From positions 620,001 to 684,000 of the forward strand of contig CAWIMW010000003.1 of the NCBI GenBank assembly GCA_963837365.1: a stretch of 64,000 nt of DNA, in the 5' to 3' direction. This document shows positions 46,784 to 55,254 of this stretch, in pieces. The notes beneath the pieces were generated by a model. The model was not told where the DNA came from, made no database searches, and saw only the letters and a program-made list of their open reading frames with translations. Each line of letters opens with the position of its first letter. Positions within the stretch are counted from its first letter, which is position 1. Origin of the DNA: CAWBXL01 sp963837365. GTDB taxonomy: Bacteria > Acidobacteriota > Terriglobia > Terriglobales > Acidobacteriaceae. The position numbers and the translations under genes are program-made.

Positions 46784-47194
46784 ATGCCCGACAATTACTT
46801 CGCTAATTACCTGCCGTTACTCATGCACTTTCTTGTGGCAGCCGCTTTGGCGAGCGTGATTATCCTGCTCTCCTGGATCATAGGCCAACGCAAGCCTAAT
46901 CGGGCGAAACTTTCTCCTTATGAATGCGGTATGACACCTATCGGGGACGCCCGGGAGCGCTTTTCGGTCAAGTTCTACATGGTCGCCATGCTCTTTATAT
47001 TGTTCGATGTAGAGGCGGTTTTCCTCTATCCCTGGGCGGTCATCTTAAAGGACCTTAAAAAAGTCGGCCAGGGATTGTTTGGTTTTGTCGAAATGCTGGT
47101 TTACATCGCCATCGTACTGGTCGGGTTCTTCTACATCTGGAAAAAGGGCGCGCTGGATTGGGGCGCCCCCTCCACTAAACGGGGGAACGTTTAA
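46784..47194 (+). CDS. nuoA: NADH-quinone oxidoreductase subunit A
   Basis: 136 residues, three transmembrane segments. The conserved loop LSPYECGMTPIGDARERFSV and the helix VAMLFILFDVEAVFLYPWAV are family signatures. It is part of the membrane arm of complex I near the quinone site. Start ATG 46784 has no ribosome site and lies just after a -10-like TATATA. The stop overlaps nuoC (TAATG). The usual next gene, nuoB, is missing. Confidence 0.93.
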   Translation: MPDNYFANYLPLLMHFLVAAALASVIILLSWIIGQRKPNRAKLSPYECGMTPIGDARERFSVKFYMVAMLFILFDVEAVFLYPWAVILKDLKKVGQGLFGFVEMLVYIAIVLVGFFYIWKKGALDWGAPSTKRGNV

Positions 47195-47691
47195 TGGCGC
47201 AAGCTCCAGCCGTTACAGATCTAGAACAATTGAAAGGACATCCGGCGGTGGCGAGGCTGGTCGGATGGAATGCTTCCGCGATTCAGGAAGTCAAGTTCGA
47301 CCGGGATGAGCTTACCTTATATATAGAGCGGTCGGCCCTGCGTGAGGCCTGTGCTGTGCTGCGGGATGATCCCGCCTGTCCGTTCAATTTTCTTTCCGAT
47401 GTAACCTGCGTGGATTGGTATCCATCCGATCCGCGGTTTGAAGTGGTTTATCACATTTTGTCGATCTCCAAAAAAGAGCGCGTGCGCTTGAAGGTTCGGC
47501 TGTCCGAGGAGAGTCCGGTGGTTGATTCGGTGACCTCGGTCTGGCCGGGGGCGAATTATTTTGAGCGCGAAGTTTTCGATCTGTTTGGTGTGCGCTTTAC
47601 CGGGCACACGTATTTGCGACGTTTACTGATGCCTGAGGATTGGGAAGGACATCCGCTGCGCAAAGATTATCCGGTGGAGGGCTACCGCTAA
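47194..47691 (+). CDS. nuoC: NADH-quinone oxidoreductase subunit C
   Basis: 165 residues. The 30-kDa subunit signature is complete: PGANYFEREVFDLFGVRFTG followed by DWEGHPLRKDYPVEGY. It belongs to the peripheral arm that joins the membrane part to the electron-input module. Its start overlaps nuoA's stop and nuoD starts directly after its stop. Normally it follows nuoB or is fused to nuoD; here it is separate. Confidence 0.95.
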   Translation: MAQAPAVTDLEQLKGHPAVARLVGWNASAIQEVKFDRDELTLYIERSALREACAVLRDDPACPFNFLSDVTCVDWYPSDPRFEVVYHILSISKKERVRLKVRLSEESPVVDSVTSVWPGANYFEREVFDLFGVRFTGHTYLRRLLMPEDWEGHPLRKDYPVEGYR

Positions 47692-48897
47692 ATGGCCCAT
47701 ATGACGCCAACTCCAGTGTTAGAGCCCGGCCAGGACAAGACCCTGATCCTGAACATGGGCCCACAGCACCCGTCCACCCACGGGGTGCTGCGAGTTTTGC
47801 TGGAGATTGACGGCGAAACCATCGTGCGCATCATGCCGGACATCGGCTTTCTGCACACCGGGATTGAGAAGACCTGCGAGGCCAAGTTCTACCAGCAAGT
47901 GGTTCCGCTGACCGACCGCATCGATTATCTCTGCCCCATGACCAACAACCTCTGCTATGTGCTAGCAGTGGAGAAGCTGTTAGGGCTGGAGATTCCTCCC
48001 AAGGCACAGTGGCTGCGGGTACTGATGAATGAGTTGACACGAATCAACTCGCATTTGGTTTGGCTGGGGACGCATGCGCTGGATATCGGCGCGATGACGG
48101 TGTTTCTATACTGTTTCCGCGAGCGCGAGGATGTTTTGCGGTTGTTCGAGGCGGTCAGCGGACAGCGCATGATGACTTCGTATTTCCGGGTGGGTAGCGT
48201 TGCTTTGGAGCCGCCCCTGGGATTTTTCGACCGGGTGCGGGATTTTGCCAAACGCTTCCCTGCCTGCGTGGATGAGTACGAGAACCTGCTGACCCATAAC
48301 CCGATCTGGGTGATGCGGACTAAGGGTGTGGCTACGATCACCGCCGATGATGCGATCGCTTTAGGTGCCAGCGGGCCGACTCTGCGGGGCAGCGGGGTTG
48401 ATTTCGATTTGCGGCGCGACATGCCGTACTCGAGTTACGAGAAATTCAAGTTCAAGGTGCCGGTGCGGACTGAGGGGGATGTTTACGCACGGTATCTGTG
48501 CCGGGTGGCCGAGTTACGGGAATCCATCGGAATCGTGCAGCAGGCGCTGGATGGCATGCCTTCGGGGCCTATTAAAGCCGATGCCCCCAAGGTCGTGCTT
48601 CCCGACCGCGAGAAAATGAAGACGCAGATGGAAGCCCTCATCTATCACTTTAAGATTATTACCGAAGGCTTTGCGGTGCCTGCGGGTGAGGTTTATCAGG
48701 CGGTGGAGTCGCCGCGCGGCGAGATGGGGTATTACATCGTCAGCGATGGGACGGCGAAGCCCTATCGGGTGCACATGCGGTCGGCTTGTCTGGCGAATAT
48801 GCAGACTTTGCCTTCGATGTGTGAAGGGCGGTTGCTGGCGGATGTTGTTGCCGCGATTGGCTCGATTGATATTGTTCTTGGAGAAATAGATAGGTAG
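47692..48897 (+). CDS. nuoD: NADH-quinone oxidoreductase subunit D
   Basis: 401 residues, the 49-kDa subunit. Signatures include MGPQHPSTHGVLRVLLEIDG, the HTGIEK loop and the C-terminal IGSIDIVLGEIDR. It forms the quinone-binding cavity together with NuoB, which is not encoded in this cluster. ATG 47692 follows the nuoC stop with no gap. Confidence 0.96.
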   Translation: MAHMTPTPVLEPGQDKTLILNMGPQHPSTHGVLRVLLEIDGETIVRIMPDIGFLHTGIEKTCEAKFYQQVVPLTDRIDYLCPMTNNLCYVLAVEKLLGLEIPPKAQWLRVLMNELTRINSHLVWLGTHALDIGAMTVFLYCFREREDVLRLFEAVSGQRMMTSYFRVGSVALEPPLGFFDRVRDFAKRFPACVDEYENLLTHNPIWVMRTKGVATITADDAIALGASGPTLRGSGVDFDLRRDMPYSSYEKFKFKVPVRTEGDVYARYLCRVAELRESIGIVQQALDGMPSGPIKADAPKVVLPDREKMKTQMEALIYHFKIITEGFAVPAGEVYQAVESPRGEMGYYIVSDGTAKPYRVHMRSACLANMQTLPSMCEGRLLADVVAAIGSIDIVLGEIDR

Positions 48898-48898
48898 T

Positions 48899-48952
48899 TC
48901 TCTGCGATCTCGGCGGTTAATCGAAAAGATCCAACCGCAGAGAACGCAGAGG
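48899..48952. repeat. Palindromic repeat between nuoD and nuoE
   Basis: TTCTCTGCGATCTCGGCGGTT faces CAACCGCAGAGAACGCAGAG across a short loop. It belongs to the CTCTGCG family seen at 4893-5003 and 50879-50933. It would form a hairpin in the operon mRNA. Confidence 0.6.
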
Positions 48953-48971
48953 TCGCCGAGAAAATGCGATC

Positions 48972-49454
48972 ATGAAATTCTCAGACGAATTCGAGAGGCG
49001 TTTCGCGGAGATGCTGACGCATTATCCGACGAGGCGGTCGTGCCTGGTGCCGACCCTGCTTTACGCCCAGGACGAAGTCGGTTATCTGAGCGACGAAGTC
49101 ATCGCCGAATTGGCCGGACGTTTGGAGCTGACCGAACTCGATGTGCGCAACGTCATCAGCTACTACTCCATGCTGATCACCAAGCCGCGCGGAAAATTTG
49201 ATGTTCAGGTCTGCACCAACATCGCCTGCATGTTGCGCGGCGGAGAAGAGTTGCTGGAGCACTGCAAAAAGAAGTTAGGCGTTGGGCACAAGGGCACGAC
49301 TCCCGACGGAATTTTCTCTCTCGAAGAAGTTGAGTGCATCGGCGCATGTAGCTGGGCCCCGGCGGTACAGGTAAATTACGATTTTCACGAGACCCTGACC
49401 ACCGAGAAGATGGACAAGATTTTGGACGACTACAAGAAGAAGGCAACGCAGTAG
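48972..49454 (+). CDS. nuoE: NADH-quinone oxidoreductase subunit E
   Basis: 160 residues. It is the 24-kDa thioredoxin-like subunit with a [2Fe-2S] cluster bound by four cysteines, seen in VQVCTNIACMLRG and EECIGACSWAPA-type positions (VECIGACSWAP). It sits beside NuoF in the NADH-oxidising tip. ATG 48972 follows the palindrome. Confidence 0.95.
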   Translation: MKFSDEFERRFAEMLTHYPTRRSCLVPTLLYAQDEVGYLSDEVIAELAGRLELTELDVRNVISYYSMLITKPRGKFDVQVCTNIACMLRGGEELLEHCKKKLGVGHKGTTPDGIFSLEEVECIGACSWAPAVQVNYDFHETLTTEKMDKILDDYKKKATQ

Positions 49455-49460
49455 ATTTTT

Positions 49461-49523
49461 GATTGAAGATTTCAGATTTTAGATTGACCAGTTCATTAAA
49501 TCTGCAATCTGAAATCTACAATC
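49461..49523. repeat. Palindromic repeat between nuoE and nuoF
   Basis: GATTGAAGATTTCAGATT (49461-49478) is complementary to AATCTGAAATCTACAATC (49506-49523) at 17 of 18 positions. The family differs from the neighbouring elements. No gene fits in the gap. Confidence 0.65.
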
Positions 49524-49541
49524 GGAAATCGTTTTGAAATT

Positions 49542-50849
49542 ATGGCTGATTTGGTCTCCCATCCCGACGAGATAAAGGTCGTCACCAAGCGCTTCGGCAA
49601 AGGTGCGACCAGCCTCGACCGCTATCTGGAGCTTGACGGCTACAAGGCGGTGCAGAAGGCGCTCGCCATGACGCCGGATGACATCATCAATCTGGTGAAG
49701 GCTTCCGGATTGCGCGGGCGCGGCGGGGCGGGGTTCAGCACCGGGATGAAGTGGTCGTTCGTCCCCAAGCAGTCGACCAAGCCCAAGTACATCCTGTGCA
49801 ACGGCGATGAGAGCGAGCCTGGCACATGCAAAGACCGCCTGATTTTCGAGCATGACCCGCACGCGGTGATTGAAGGTGTGATGATCGCCGGCCTTGCGGT
49901 CGGAGCCACGCAGGGATACATCTACATTCGCGGCGAGTATCGCTATCTGTCGGTCATTATGCAGAAGGCGATTGCCGCGGCTTATGCCCGCGGATTCCTG
50001 GGTAAGAACATCTTCGGCAGCGGCAAAACTTTTGACGTGTACTGGCACGGCGGCGCTGGAGCCTATGAAGTGGGTGAGGAATCGGCGCTGATGGAGTCAC
50101 TCGAGGGCAAGCGCGGAATCCCGCGCATCCGGCCTCCCTTCCCGGCGGTGGTCGGGCTTTGGGGCGGACCGACGGTCATCAACAACGCCGAAACCCTGGC
50201 CAGTGTTCCCCACATTATTCTCGGTGGCGCGGAGTGGTATGCCGGTCTCGGCACGCCGAAGAATGGCGGCACGCGTTTGTTCTGCCTGAGTGGTCACGTC
50301 AACAAGCCCGGTGTCTACGAACTGCCCATGGGCTACAACCTCAAAAAGATGATTTACGAAGTGGGCGGCGGAATTGCGGGCGGTAAGAAGCTGAAAGCCG
50401 TGGTCCCGGGCGGATCAAGTTGTCCCTGCTTGACCGCGGATGAGATTGACGTCGCCATGGATTTCGATTCCATGATGAAGGCTGGCTCCATGCTAGGTTC
50501 AGGCGGCGTGGTAATTGTCGACGACACAACGTGCATGGTGAAATTTGCCCTGCGCACCATGGCGTTTTATCAGCATGAAAGTTGCGGATGGTGTATCCCC
50601 TGTCGTGAGGGTACCGACTGGCTCAAGAAGACGCTTAAGCGCTTCCACTCCGGAGGCGGCGTGAAGAAAGACATTGATAACATGCAGTACCTGGCGGAAA
50701 ACATGCTGGGACGGACATTCTGCCCGCTGGGTGATGCGGCGGCGATGCCGACGATTGCTTTCGTGAAAAAGTTCAGAAAAGATTTTGAAGACCATCTGGA
50801 TGGAAAACCCTGTCCATTTGAAAAGCAGTCCGAGTTAGCGATGGCGTAG
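49542..50849 (+). CDS. nuoF: NADH-quinone oxidoreductase subunit F
   Basis: 435 residues, the 51-kDa subunit. It binds FMN and NADH (GLRGRGGAGFSTGMKW and DESEPGTCKDR) and a [4Fe-4S] cluster near the C-terminus (ESCGWCIPCREG ... FCPLGDAA). This is the point of electron entry from NADH. No Shine-Dalgarno is evident before ATG 49542. Confidence 0.97.
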   Translation: MADLVSHPDEIKVVTKRFGKGATSLDRYLELDGYKAVQKALAMTPDDIINLVKASGLRGRGGAGFSTGMKWSFVPKQSTKPKYILCNGDESEPGTCKDRLIFEHDPHAVIEGVMIAGLAVGATQGYIYIRGEYRYLSVIMQKAIAAAYARGFLGKNIFGSGKTFDVYWHGGAGAYEVGEESALMESLEGKRGIPRIRPPFPAVVGLWGGPTVINNAETLASVPHIILGGAEWYAGLGTPKNGGTRLFCLSGHVNKPGVYELPMGYNLKKMIYEVGGGIAGGKKLKAVVPGGSSCPCLTADEIDVAMDFDSMMKAGSMLGSGGVVIVDDTTCMVKFALRTMAFYQHESCGWCIPCREGTDWLKKTLKRFHSGGGVKKDIDNMQYLAENMLGRTFCPLGDAAAMPTIAFVKKFRKDFEDHLDGKPCPFEKQSELAMA

Positions 50850-50878
50850 GGTTCCTCTGTGGAGGTTCCTCTGTGAAA

Positions 50879-50933
50879 CTCTGTGTCCTCTGTGGTTAAA
50901 GGTTTAAAGGCGTAAACCACAGAGAACACAGAG
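50879..50933. repeat. Palindromic repeat between nuoF and nuoG
   Basis: CTCTGTGTCCTCTGTGGTT (50879-50897) and AACCACAGAGAACACAGAG (50915-50933) pair at 18 of 19 positions. It is preceded by two more CCTCTGTG units from 50853. It would make a strong hairpin in the nuo mRNA. Confidence 0.7.
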
Positions 50934-50953
50934 GCGCACAGAGCTAAAAAGAA

Positions 50954-53317
50954 ATGGCAGACGCACCTTCAATAGTCAATATCACGGTAGATGGCAAGGC
51001 CGTTAAGGCCCCAGCCGGCACTTTGCTCATCGAGGCCTGCAAATCGACAGGCATCGAGGTGCCTTCTTTCTGCTATTACCCGAACCTTTCCCTGCAAGGC
51101 GCTTGCCGCATGTGTCTGGTCAAAGTTGAAAAGATGCCAAAGCTCCAGACCGCATGCACCACTGTGGTCGGCGAGGGCATGATTGTTTCGACTGACACCC
51201 CTGAGATCCATCAGGCGCGCAAGAGCATGGTCGAGCTGCTGCTCGGCAACCATCCGCTGGATTGCCCGGTTTGCGATGCCGGCGGCGAATGCGAATTGCA
51301 GGACATGACGTTCTCCTACGGCGCCGCCGAGTCAAAATACATCGAAGCCAAGCACCATCGCGAAGAACAGCAATGGTCCCCGGTAGTTTACTTTGACCGG
51401 CCGCGCTGCATTCTCTGCTATCGCTGCGTGCGCGTGTGCGGCGAAGGCATGGACGTCTGGGCCCTGGGAGTTCAGAACCGCGGCGTCAGCTCGATCATCG
51501 CTCCCAATAAAGAAGACCATCTGGAGTGCGAAGAGTGCGGGATGTGCATTGACATTTGCCCCGTGGGTGCTTTGACTTCCGGCGCGTACCGCTACAAGAC
51601 GCGGCCCTGGGAGATGAAGCACGTCGGCACCACCTGCACCCATTGCGCTGACGGCTGTAAGACGACTCTAGGTGTGCGCCGCTCCGACACCGGCATGGAG
51701 ATCGTTCGCGGCGACAACCGCGACAAGAGCGGCATCAACGGAGACTTCCTCTGTATCAAGGGCCGTTACGGCTTTGACTTCGCGAACCACGAAGACCGCA
51801 TCACCCAACCGTTGATCCGCAAGAATGGACGGCTGACTCCTGCAACCTGGGAAGAAGCTTTTGAATTCGTCGGACGCAAGTTCAAGGAAGTGCGCGACCG
51901 CGATGGTGGGCAGGCCATTGGCGTGATCGGATCCAACCGCACCACCAACGAAGAGAACTACCTGCTTCAGAAGTTTGCCCGCGCGGTATTGCAGACCAAC
52001 AACGTTGACCATCACCGCACGGCCGACTTCCCGGCTTTCGCGGCGGCACTTTCCCACTTCTCGCAAAACCGGCGAGAAGCGGGGCACCCAAATTCTGACT
52101 CGACTGCTTCCATGCGCGATGTGCTAAATGCTCCGGCGATTCTGCTGATCGGCAACGATCCAACCGAGCGGCATCCGTTGCTGGCCTGGCAGATCCGTAA
52201 CAATGTCCGGCTGCATCGGGCGAAGCTGTATGTCGTGAATGCGAAAGAGATCAAGCTGCGGCGGCAGGCAACCGCATTCCTCCAAGTTCCCGAAGGCGGA
52301 GAATTAGGGTTTGTAGGTGTGGGGGCGGGCGACTCGCCGGCGACCCAATTCCGCGAGAAATTGCTGGCAGAGAAAGACCTGGTGATCAGCTTTGGCTCCG
52401 AGATCAAGGGACACGACATCTCCTCTCTGGTGAAATTCGGTTCTGCGATCGAAGGCGCGAGATTCCTCTGCCTCGGCGACTACGCCAATTCACGCGGCGC
52501 AGCGGACATGGGGCTCTATCCTGACTTACTGCCGGGATATCAGCCGGTTTCGAATGTCTCAGCCTTCCATCAGGAATGGGGCGGAGTTCCGCAAACAGCG
52601 GGTCAGACCTTGCCGGAGATGATCGGGAGTGCCAAAGCTGGAAAATTGAAAGCGCTGTATGTCGTGGGCACGAATCCCATAGCGCGCTTCGGCATCGACC
52701 CATTTGCGTTCTCACAGAGCTTTGTGGTCGTCCAGGACATGTTCCTGACCGAAACGGCGACCATTGCGGATGTAGTGTTGCCGGCCGCGAATGCTTACGA
52801 AAAATCCGGAACATTTACCAACACCTGCGGGGACTTGCAAATTGTGAAGAAGGCCGGCGAGGTCACGGGTACGAAGTCTGATTTTGAGATGATCGTCCGC
52901 ATCGCCGATGCCATGGGGTTTGATGTGCGTAGACTAGTCCCCTTCGGCGGCGGCAGCCGGGCAGACATGGGGCAGTCACGCGGAGCGCAGTCGGGCGAAG
53001 CCGACCGTCATAGTGTTTGGCTGGAGGCGAATGGGCTGGAGCTGAAGATGTCGCCGTTCGATCCCATGGCGATTTTGGATGAAATCCAGCGGTTGGTTCC
53101 GGGGTACGATATTTCGCGGCTGAAGCTACTGGCAGGAGACGATCAGCATACTTCGCTACCGGCGGGCATTTCCGGCGCAGCGCAGGATGCGGAGCTGATT
53201 GCGCCGGCCAACGATAATCTGTTCAGTTCAGGCACACTGGGACGCTATTCGCGTGCCCTCAACTCTGTGATGGAAAACAAAAAGCGGCCGACGGAGGCAG
53301 AAGTCGCGGCCGACTGA
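50954..53317 (+). CDS. nuoG: NADH-quinone oxidoreductase subunit G
   Basis: 787 residues, the 75-kDa subunit. Iron-sulfur ligands are seen in order: a [2Fe-2S] (FCYYPNLSLQGACRMCLVKV), HPLDCPVCDAGGECELQ, the CILCYRCVRVCGE pair and CEECGMCIDICPVGAL. Residues about 220-650 form the molybdopterin-oxidoreductase-like domain (THCADGCKTTLGVRRSDTG). It passes electrons from NuoF toward NuoI and NuoB. The reading frame is intact. Confidence 0.96.
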   Translation: MADAPSIVNITVDGKAVKAPAGTLLIEACKSTGIEVPSFCYYPNLSLQGACRMCLVKVEKMPKLQTACTTVVGEGMIVSTDTPEIHQARKSMVELLLGNHPLDCPVCDAGGECELQDMTFSYGAAESKYIEAKHHREEQQWSPVVYFDRPRCILCYRCVRVCGEGMDVWALGVQNRGVSSIIAPNKEDHLECEECGMCIDICPVGALTSGAYRYKTRPWEMKHVGTTCTHCADGCKTTLGVRRSDTGMEIVRGDNRDKSGINGDFLCIKGRYGFDFANHEDRITQPLIRKNGRLTPATWEEAFEFVGRKFKEVRDRDGGQAIGVIGSNRTTNEENYLLQKFARAVLQTNNVDHHRTADFPAFAAALSHFSQNRREAGHPNSDSTASMRDVLNAPAILLIGNDPTERHPLLAWQIRNNVRLHRAKLYVVNAKEIKLRRQATAFLQVPEGGELGFVGVGAGDSPATQFREKLLAEKDLVISFGSEIKGHDISSLVKFGSAIEGARFLCLGDYANSRGAADMGLYPDLLPGYQPVSNVSAFHQEWGGVPQTAGQTLPEMIGSAKAGKLKALYVVGTNPIARFGIDPFAFSQSFVVVQDMFLTETATIADVVLPAANAYEKSGTFTNTCGDLQIVKKAGEVTGTKSDFEMIVRIADAMGFDVRRLVPFGGGSRADMGQSRGAQSGEADRHSVWLEANGLELKMSPFDPMAILDEIQRLVPGYDISRLKLLAGDDQHTSLPAGISGAAQDAELIAPANDNLFSSGTLGRYSRALNSVMENKKRPTEAEVAAD

Positions 53318-53338
53318 TTCACCCCATAAACCTTGAGC

Positions 53339-54361
53339 ATGCTGGTATTCATCATCGCGTCGTTGATTAAGACTGTGCTCGCGCTGGGTGTGGTGCTGAC
53401 CGCGGTCGCTTACAGCGTTTGGCTGGAGCGCAAGGTGGTCGGCCACATGCAGAACCGGTGGGGGCCCACGCGTGTGGGCCCATTCGGACTGTTACAGCCG
53501 GCGGCGGACGGCATCAAGTTTCTTTTCAAAGAAGACATTACCCCTCCGCACGTGTACAAGCCGCTGTACATCGCGGCGCCGATGATTGCGGTGATTTGTG
53601 CATTGACTTCGATTGCGCTCATTCCCGTGGGGAATGACGTGAGGATTTTCGGCTACCAGATTCCGCTACAGATTGCGGATGTAAATATCGGGTTGCTGGT
53701 GATTCTGGGAGTCACGTCGCTCGGGGTGTATGGGATCGCGCTCTCCGGTTGGGCCTCAAACAGCAAGTATTCCCTGCTGGGTGGATTGCGGGCCACTGCG
53801 CAAATGGTCAGCTACGAGATTGCGCTGGGGCTTTCGCTGGTCGGAGTGCTGATCCTTTCGGGAAGCTTCAGCCTGCGCGAGATCGTGAATGCACAGGCGG
53901 GGAGTTATTGGCACATCATCCCCAAGTGGAACGTTTTCCCCCAGATCATTGGCTTCTTTATTTATCTGATGTCGGCGTATGCGGAAACCAATCGTATTCC
54001 TTTTGACTTGCCGGAGGCTGAAACCGAACTGGTCGCGGGCTATCACACCGAATACAGTGCCATGAAGTTTGCCATGTTCTTCATGGCCGAATACGCCAAC
54101 ATGATCACCGTGGCGTGTCTGGCGACTCTGCTGTTTTTTGGCGGATGGCATGGGCCGGTGTTCGGGCCGACGATTTTGCAGGCTTTGCTGCCGGTGTTTT
54201 GGTTTGTGGCCAAGGTGTTTGTGTTCATCTTTATTTACATCTGGGTACGCGGGACGTTGCCGCGCTTCCGTTATGACCAGTTGATGGCGTTTGGCTGGAA
54301 GTTTTTGTTGCCGCTGGCGATTGCGAATCTGGTGGTCACGGCTTTAGTGGTGGCTTGGTAG
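53339..54361 (+). CDS. nuoH: NADH-quinone oxidoreductase subunit H
   Basis: About 340 residues, eight membrane segments. Signatures: ERKVVGHMQNRWGPTRVGPF, GGLRATAQMVSYEIALGLSL and ETNRIPFDLPEAETELVAGY. It forms the entry to the quinone chamber. ATG 53339 is preferred to the TTG at 53333. nuoI normally follows nuoH, but here a 65-base gap with a hairpin leads directly to nuoJ. Confidence 0.95.
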   Translation: MLVFIIASLIKTVLALGVVLTAVAYSVWLERKVVGHMQNRWGPTRVGPFGLLQPAADGIKFLFKEDITPPHVYKPLYIAAPMIAVICALTSIALIPVGNDVRIFGYQIPLQIADVNIGLLVILGVTSLGVYGIALSGWASNSKYSLLGGLRATAQMVSYEIALGLSLVGVLILSGSFSLREIVNAQAGSYWHIIPKWNVFPQIIGFFIYLMSAYAETNRIPFDLPEAETELVAGYHTEYSAMKFAMFFMAEYANMITVACLATLLFFGGWHGPVFGPTILQALLPVFWFVAKVFVFIFIYIWVRGTLPRFRYDQLMAFGWKFLLPLAIANLVVTALVVAW

Positions 54362-54380
54362 AGCGCAGAAATGCGGAAGC

Positions 54381-54399
54381 GGCGGGCGAGGCGCCCGCC
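54381..54399. repeat. GC-rich hairpin in the nuoH-nuoJ gap
   Basis: GGCGGGCG and CGCCCGCC form a perfect eight-base stem with an AGG loop. It stands where nuoI would usually be. A degenerate relative (GGCGAGGGCCCCCGCC) follows nuoN at about 60194. Confidence 0.6.
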
Positions 54400-54426
54400 T
54401 CCACATGCAGTTGAGCTTAAAAATTG

Positions 54427-54944
54427 ATGCTTCATCTCATCTTATTTCTGGCGTTTGGGGCGGTCTGCATCGCGGGAGCAGTCAACCTGCTGGTGCAGCG
54501 CCATCCTATCAGTAGCGCACTGTCGCTGGTCGCAGTGATGGCGGCGCTGGCGGGAGAATATTTGTTGCTGGGCGCGGAATTTGTGGGCGCAGTGCAGGTG
54601 ATTGTTTACGCCGGCGCGGTAATGGTCCTGTTTGTTTTTGTCATCATGCTGCTCAACGCCGGAGAAGAAGAGCGCACTAAAGGCAGCCATGTAGCGTTGC
54701 TGATTGGAATCCCGGGAATGCTGACCGGCAGCCTGCTGATTGCCTGGGTGCTACTCAATCGCTCGGGGACTGAGCCAGTGGGTATAGGGGCACTGCCCGG
54801 CCCACCCAAAGAGATTGCGCAGCTGCTGTTTCACGAATTTCTGCTGCCTTTTGAAGTTACATCCATATTGGTGCTGATTGCGATCATGGGCGCGGTAGTT
54901 TTGGCGGCGCGAAGCCCGAACCCGCACAGGAGAAGGAGAACTGA
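54427..54944 (+). CDS. nuoJ: NADH-quinone oxidoreductase subunit J, frameshifted near its 3' end
   Basis: Five membrane segments (for example LVAVMAALAGEYLLLGAEFV and TSILVLIAIMGAVVLAA). As read, the frame passes the expected end and continues 35 codons into nuoK. Adding one A at about 54912 (CGAAGCC to CGAAAGCC) gives KPEPAQEKEN and a stop at 54942-54944 that overlaps the nuoK start (TGATG), for a normal 172 residues. The fault is most simply a missed base in an A-run. It is a proton-channel subunit of complex I. Confidence 0.88.
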
Positions 54945-55254
54945 TGGTACCGCTGTCTTATTACCTGGTGCTGGGCGGGATCCTATTTGCCTGCGGCGTC
55001 ACCGGGTTTTTGATCAAGCGCAATATCATCACTATTTTCATGTCGATTGAGTTGATGCTCAATGGCGTGAATCTTACGTTCGTTGCCTTCGCCGCCCATT
55101 GGCATGCGATGTTTACTCTAGCGGGCAGGTGTTCGTTTTCTTCGTCATGGTGGTTGCGGCGGCGGAAGCGGCAGTGGGGCTGGCAATCATCATCGCGGTC
55201 TACCGCACGCGGGAAACATTGAACGTCGACAAGGTAAACCTGCTTAAACTATGA
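54944..55254 (+). CDS. nuoK: NADH-quinone oxidoreductase subunit K, frameshifted in the middle
   Basis: ATG 54944 starts MVPLSYYLVLGGILFACGVT and continues through MSIELMLNGVNLTFVAFA, the standard family core with the functional glutamate. Frame is lost after HAMFT. Adding one base between 55119 and 55120 restores SGQVFVFFVMVVAAAEAAVG and a stop that overlaps the nuoL start (ATGA), giving 103 residues. Unrepaired, the third transmembrane helix would be lost. Confidence 0.88.

Noticed and set aside
53317..54427. Searched for nuoI around nuoH and for nuoB around nuoA
   Set aside because: No frame with the 4Fe-4S motifs of NuoI or the cysteines of NuoB exists in the gaps or on the opposite strand.
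54944..55222. Treating the unbroken 92-residue frame as the true NuoK
   Set aside because: After HAMFT it turns into Ser/Arg-rich sequence, while the next frame carries the conserved third helix and a stop that overlaps nuoL.
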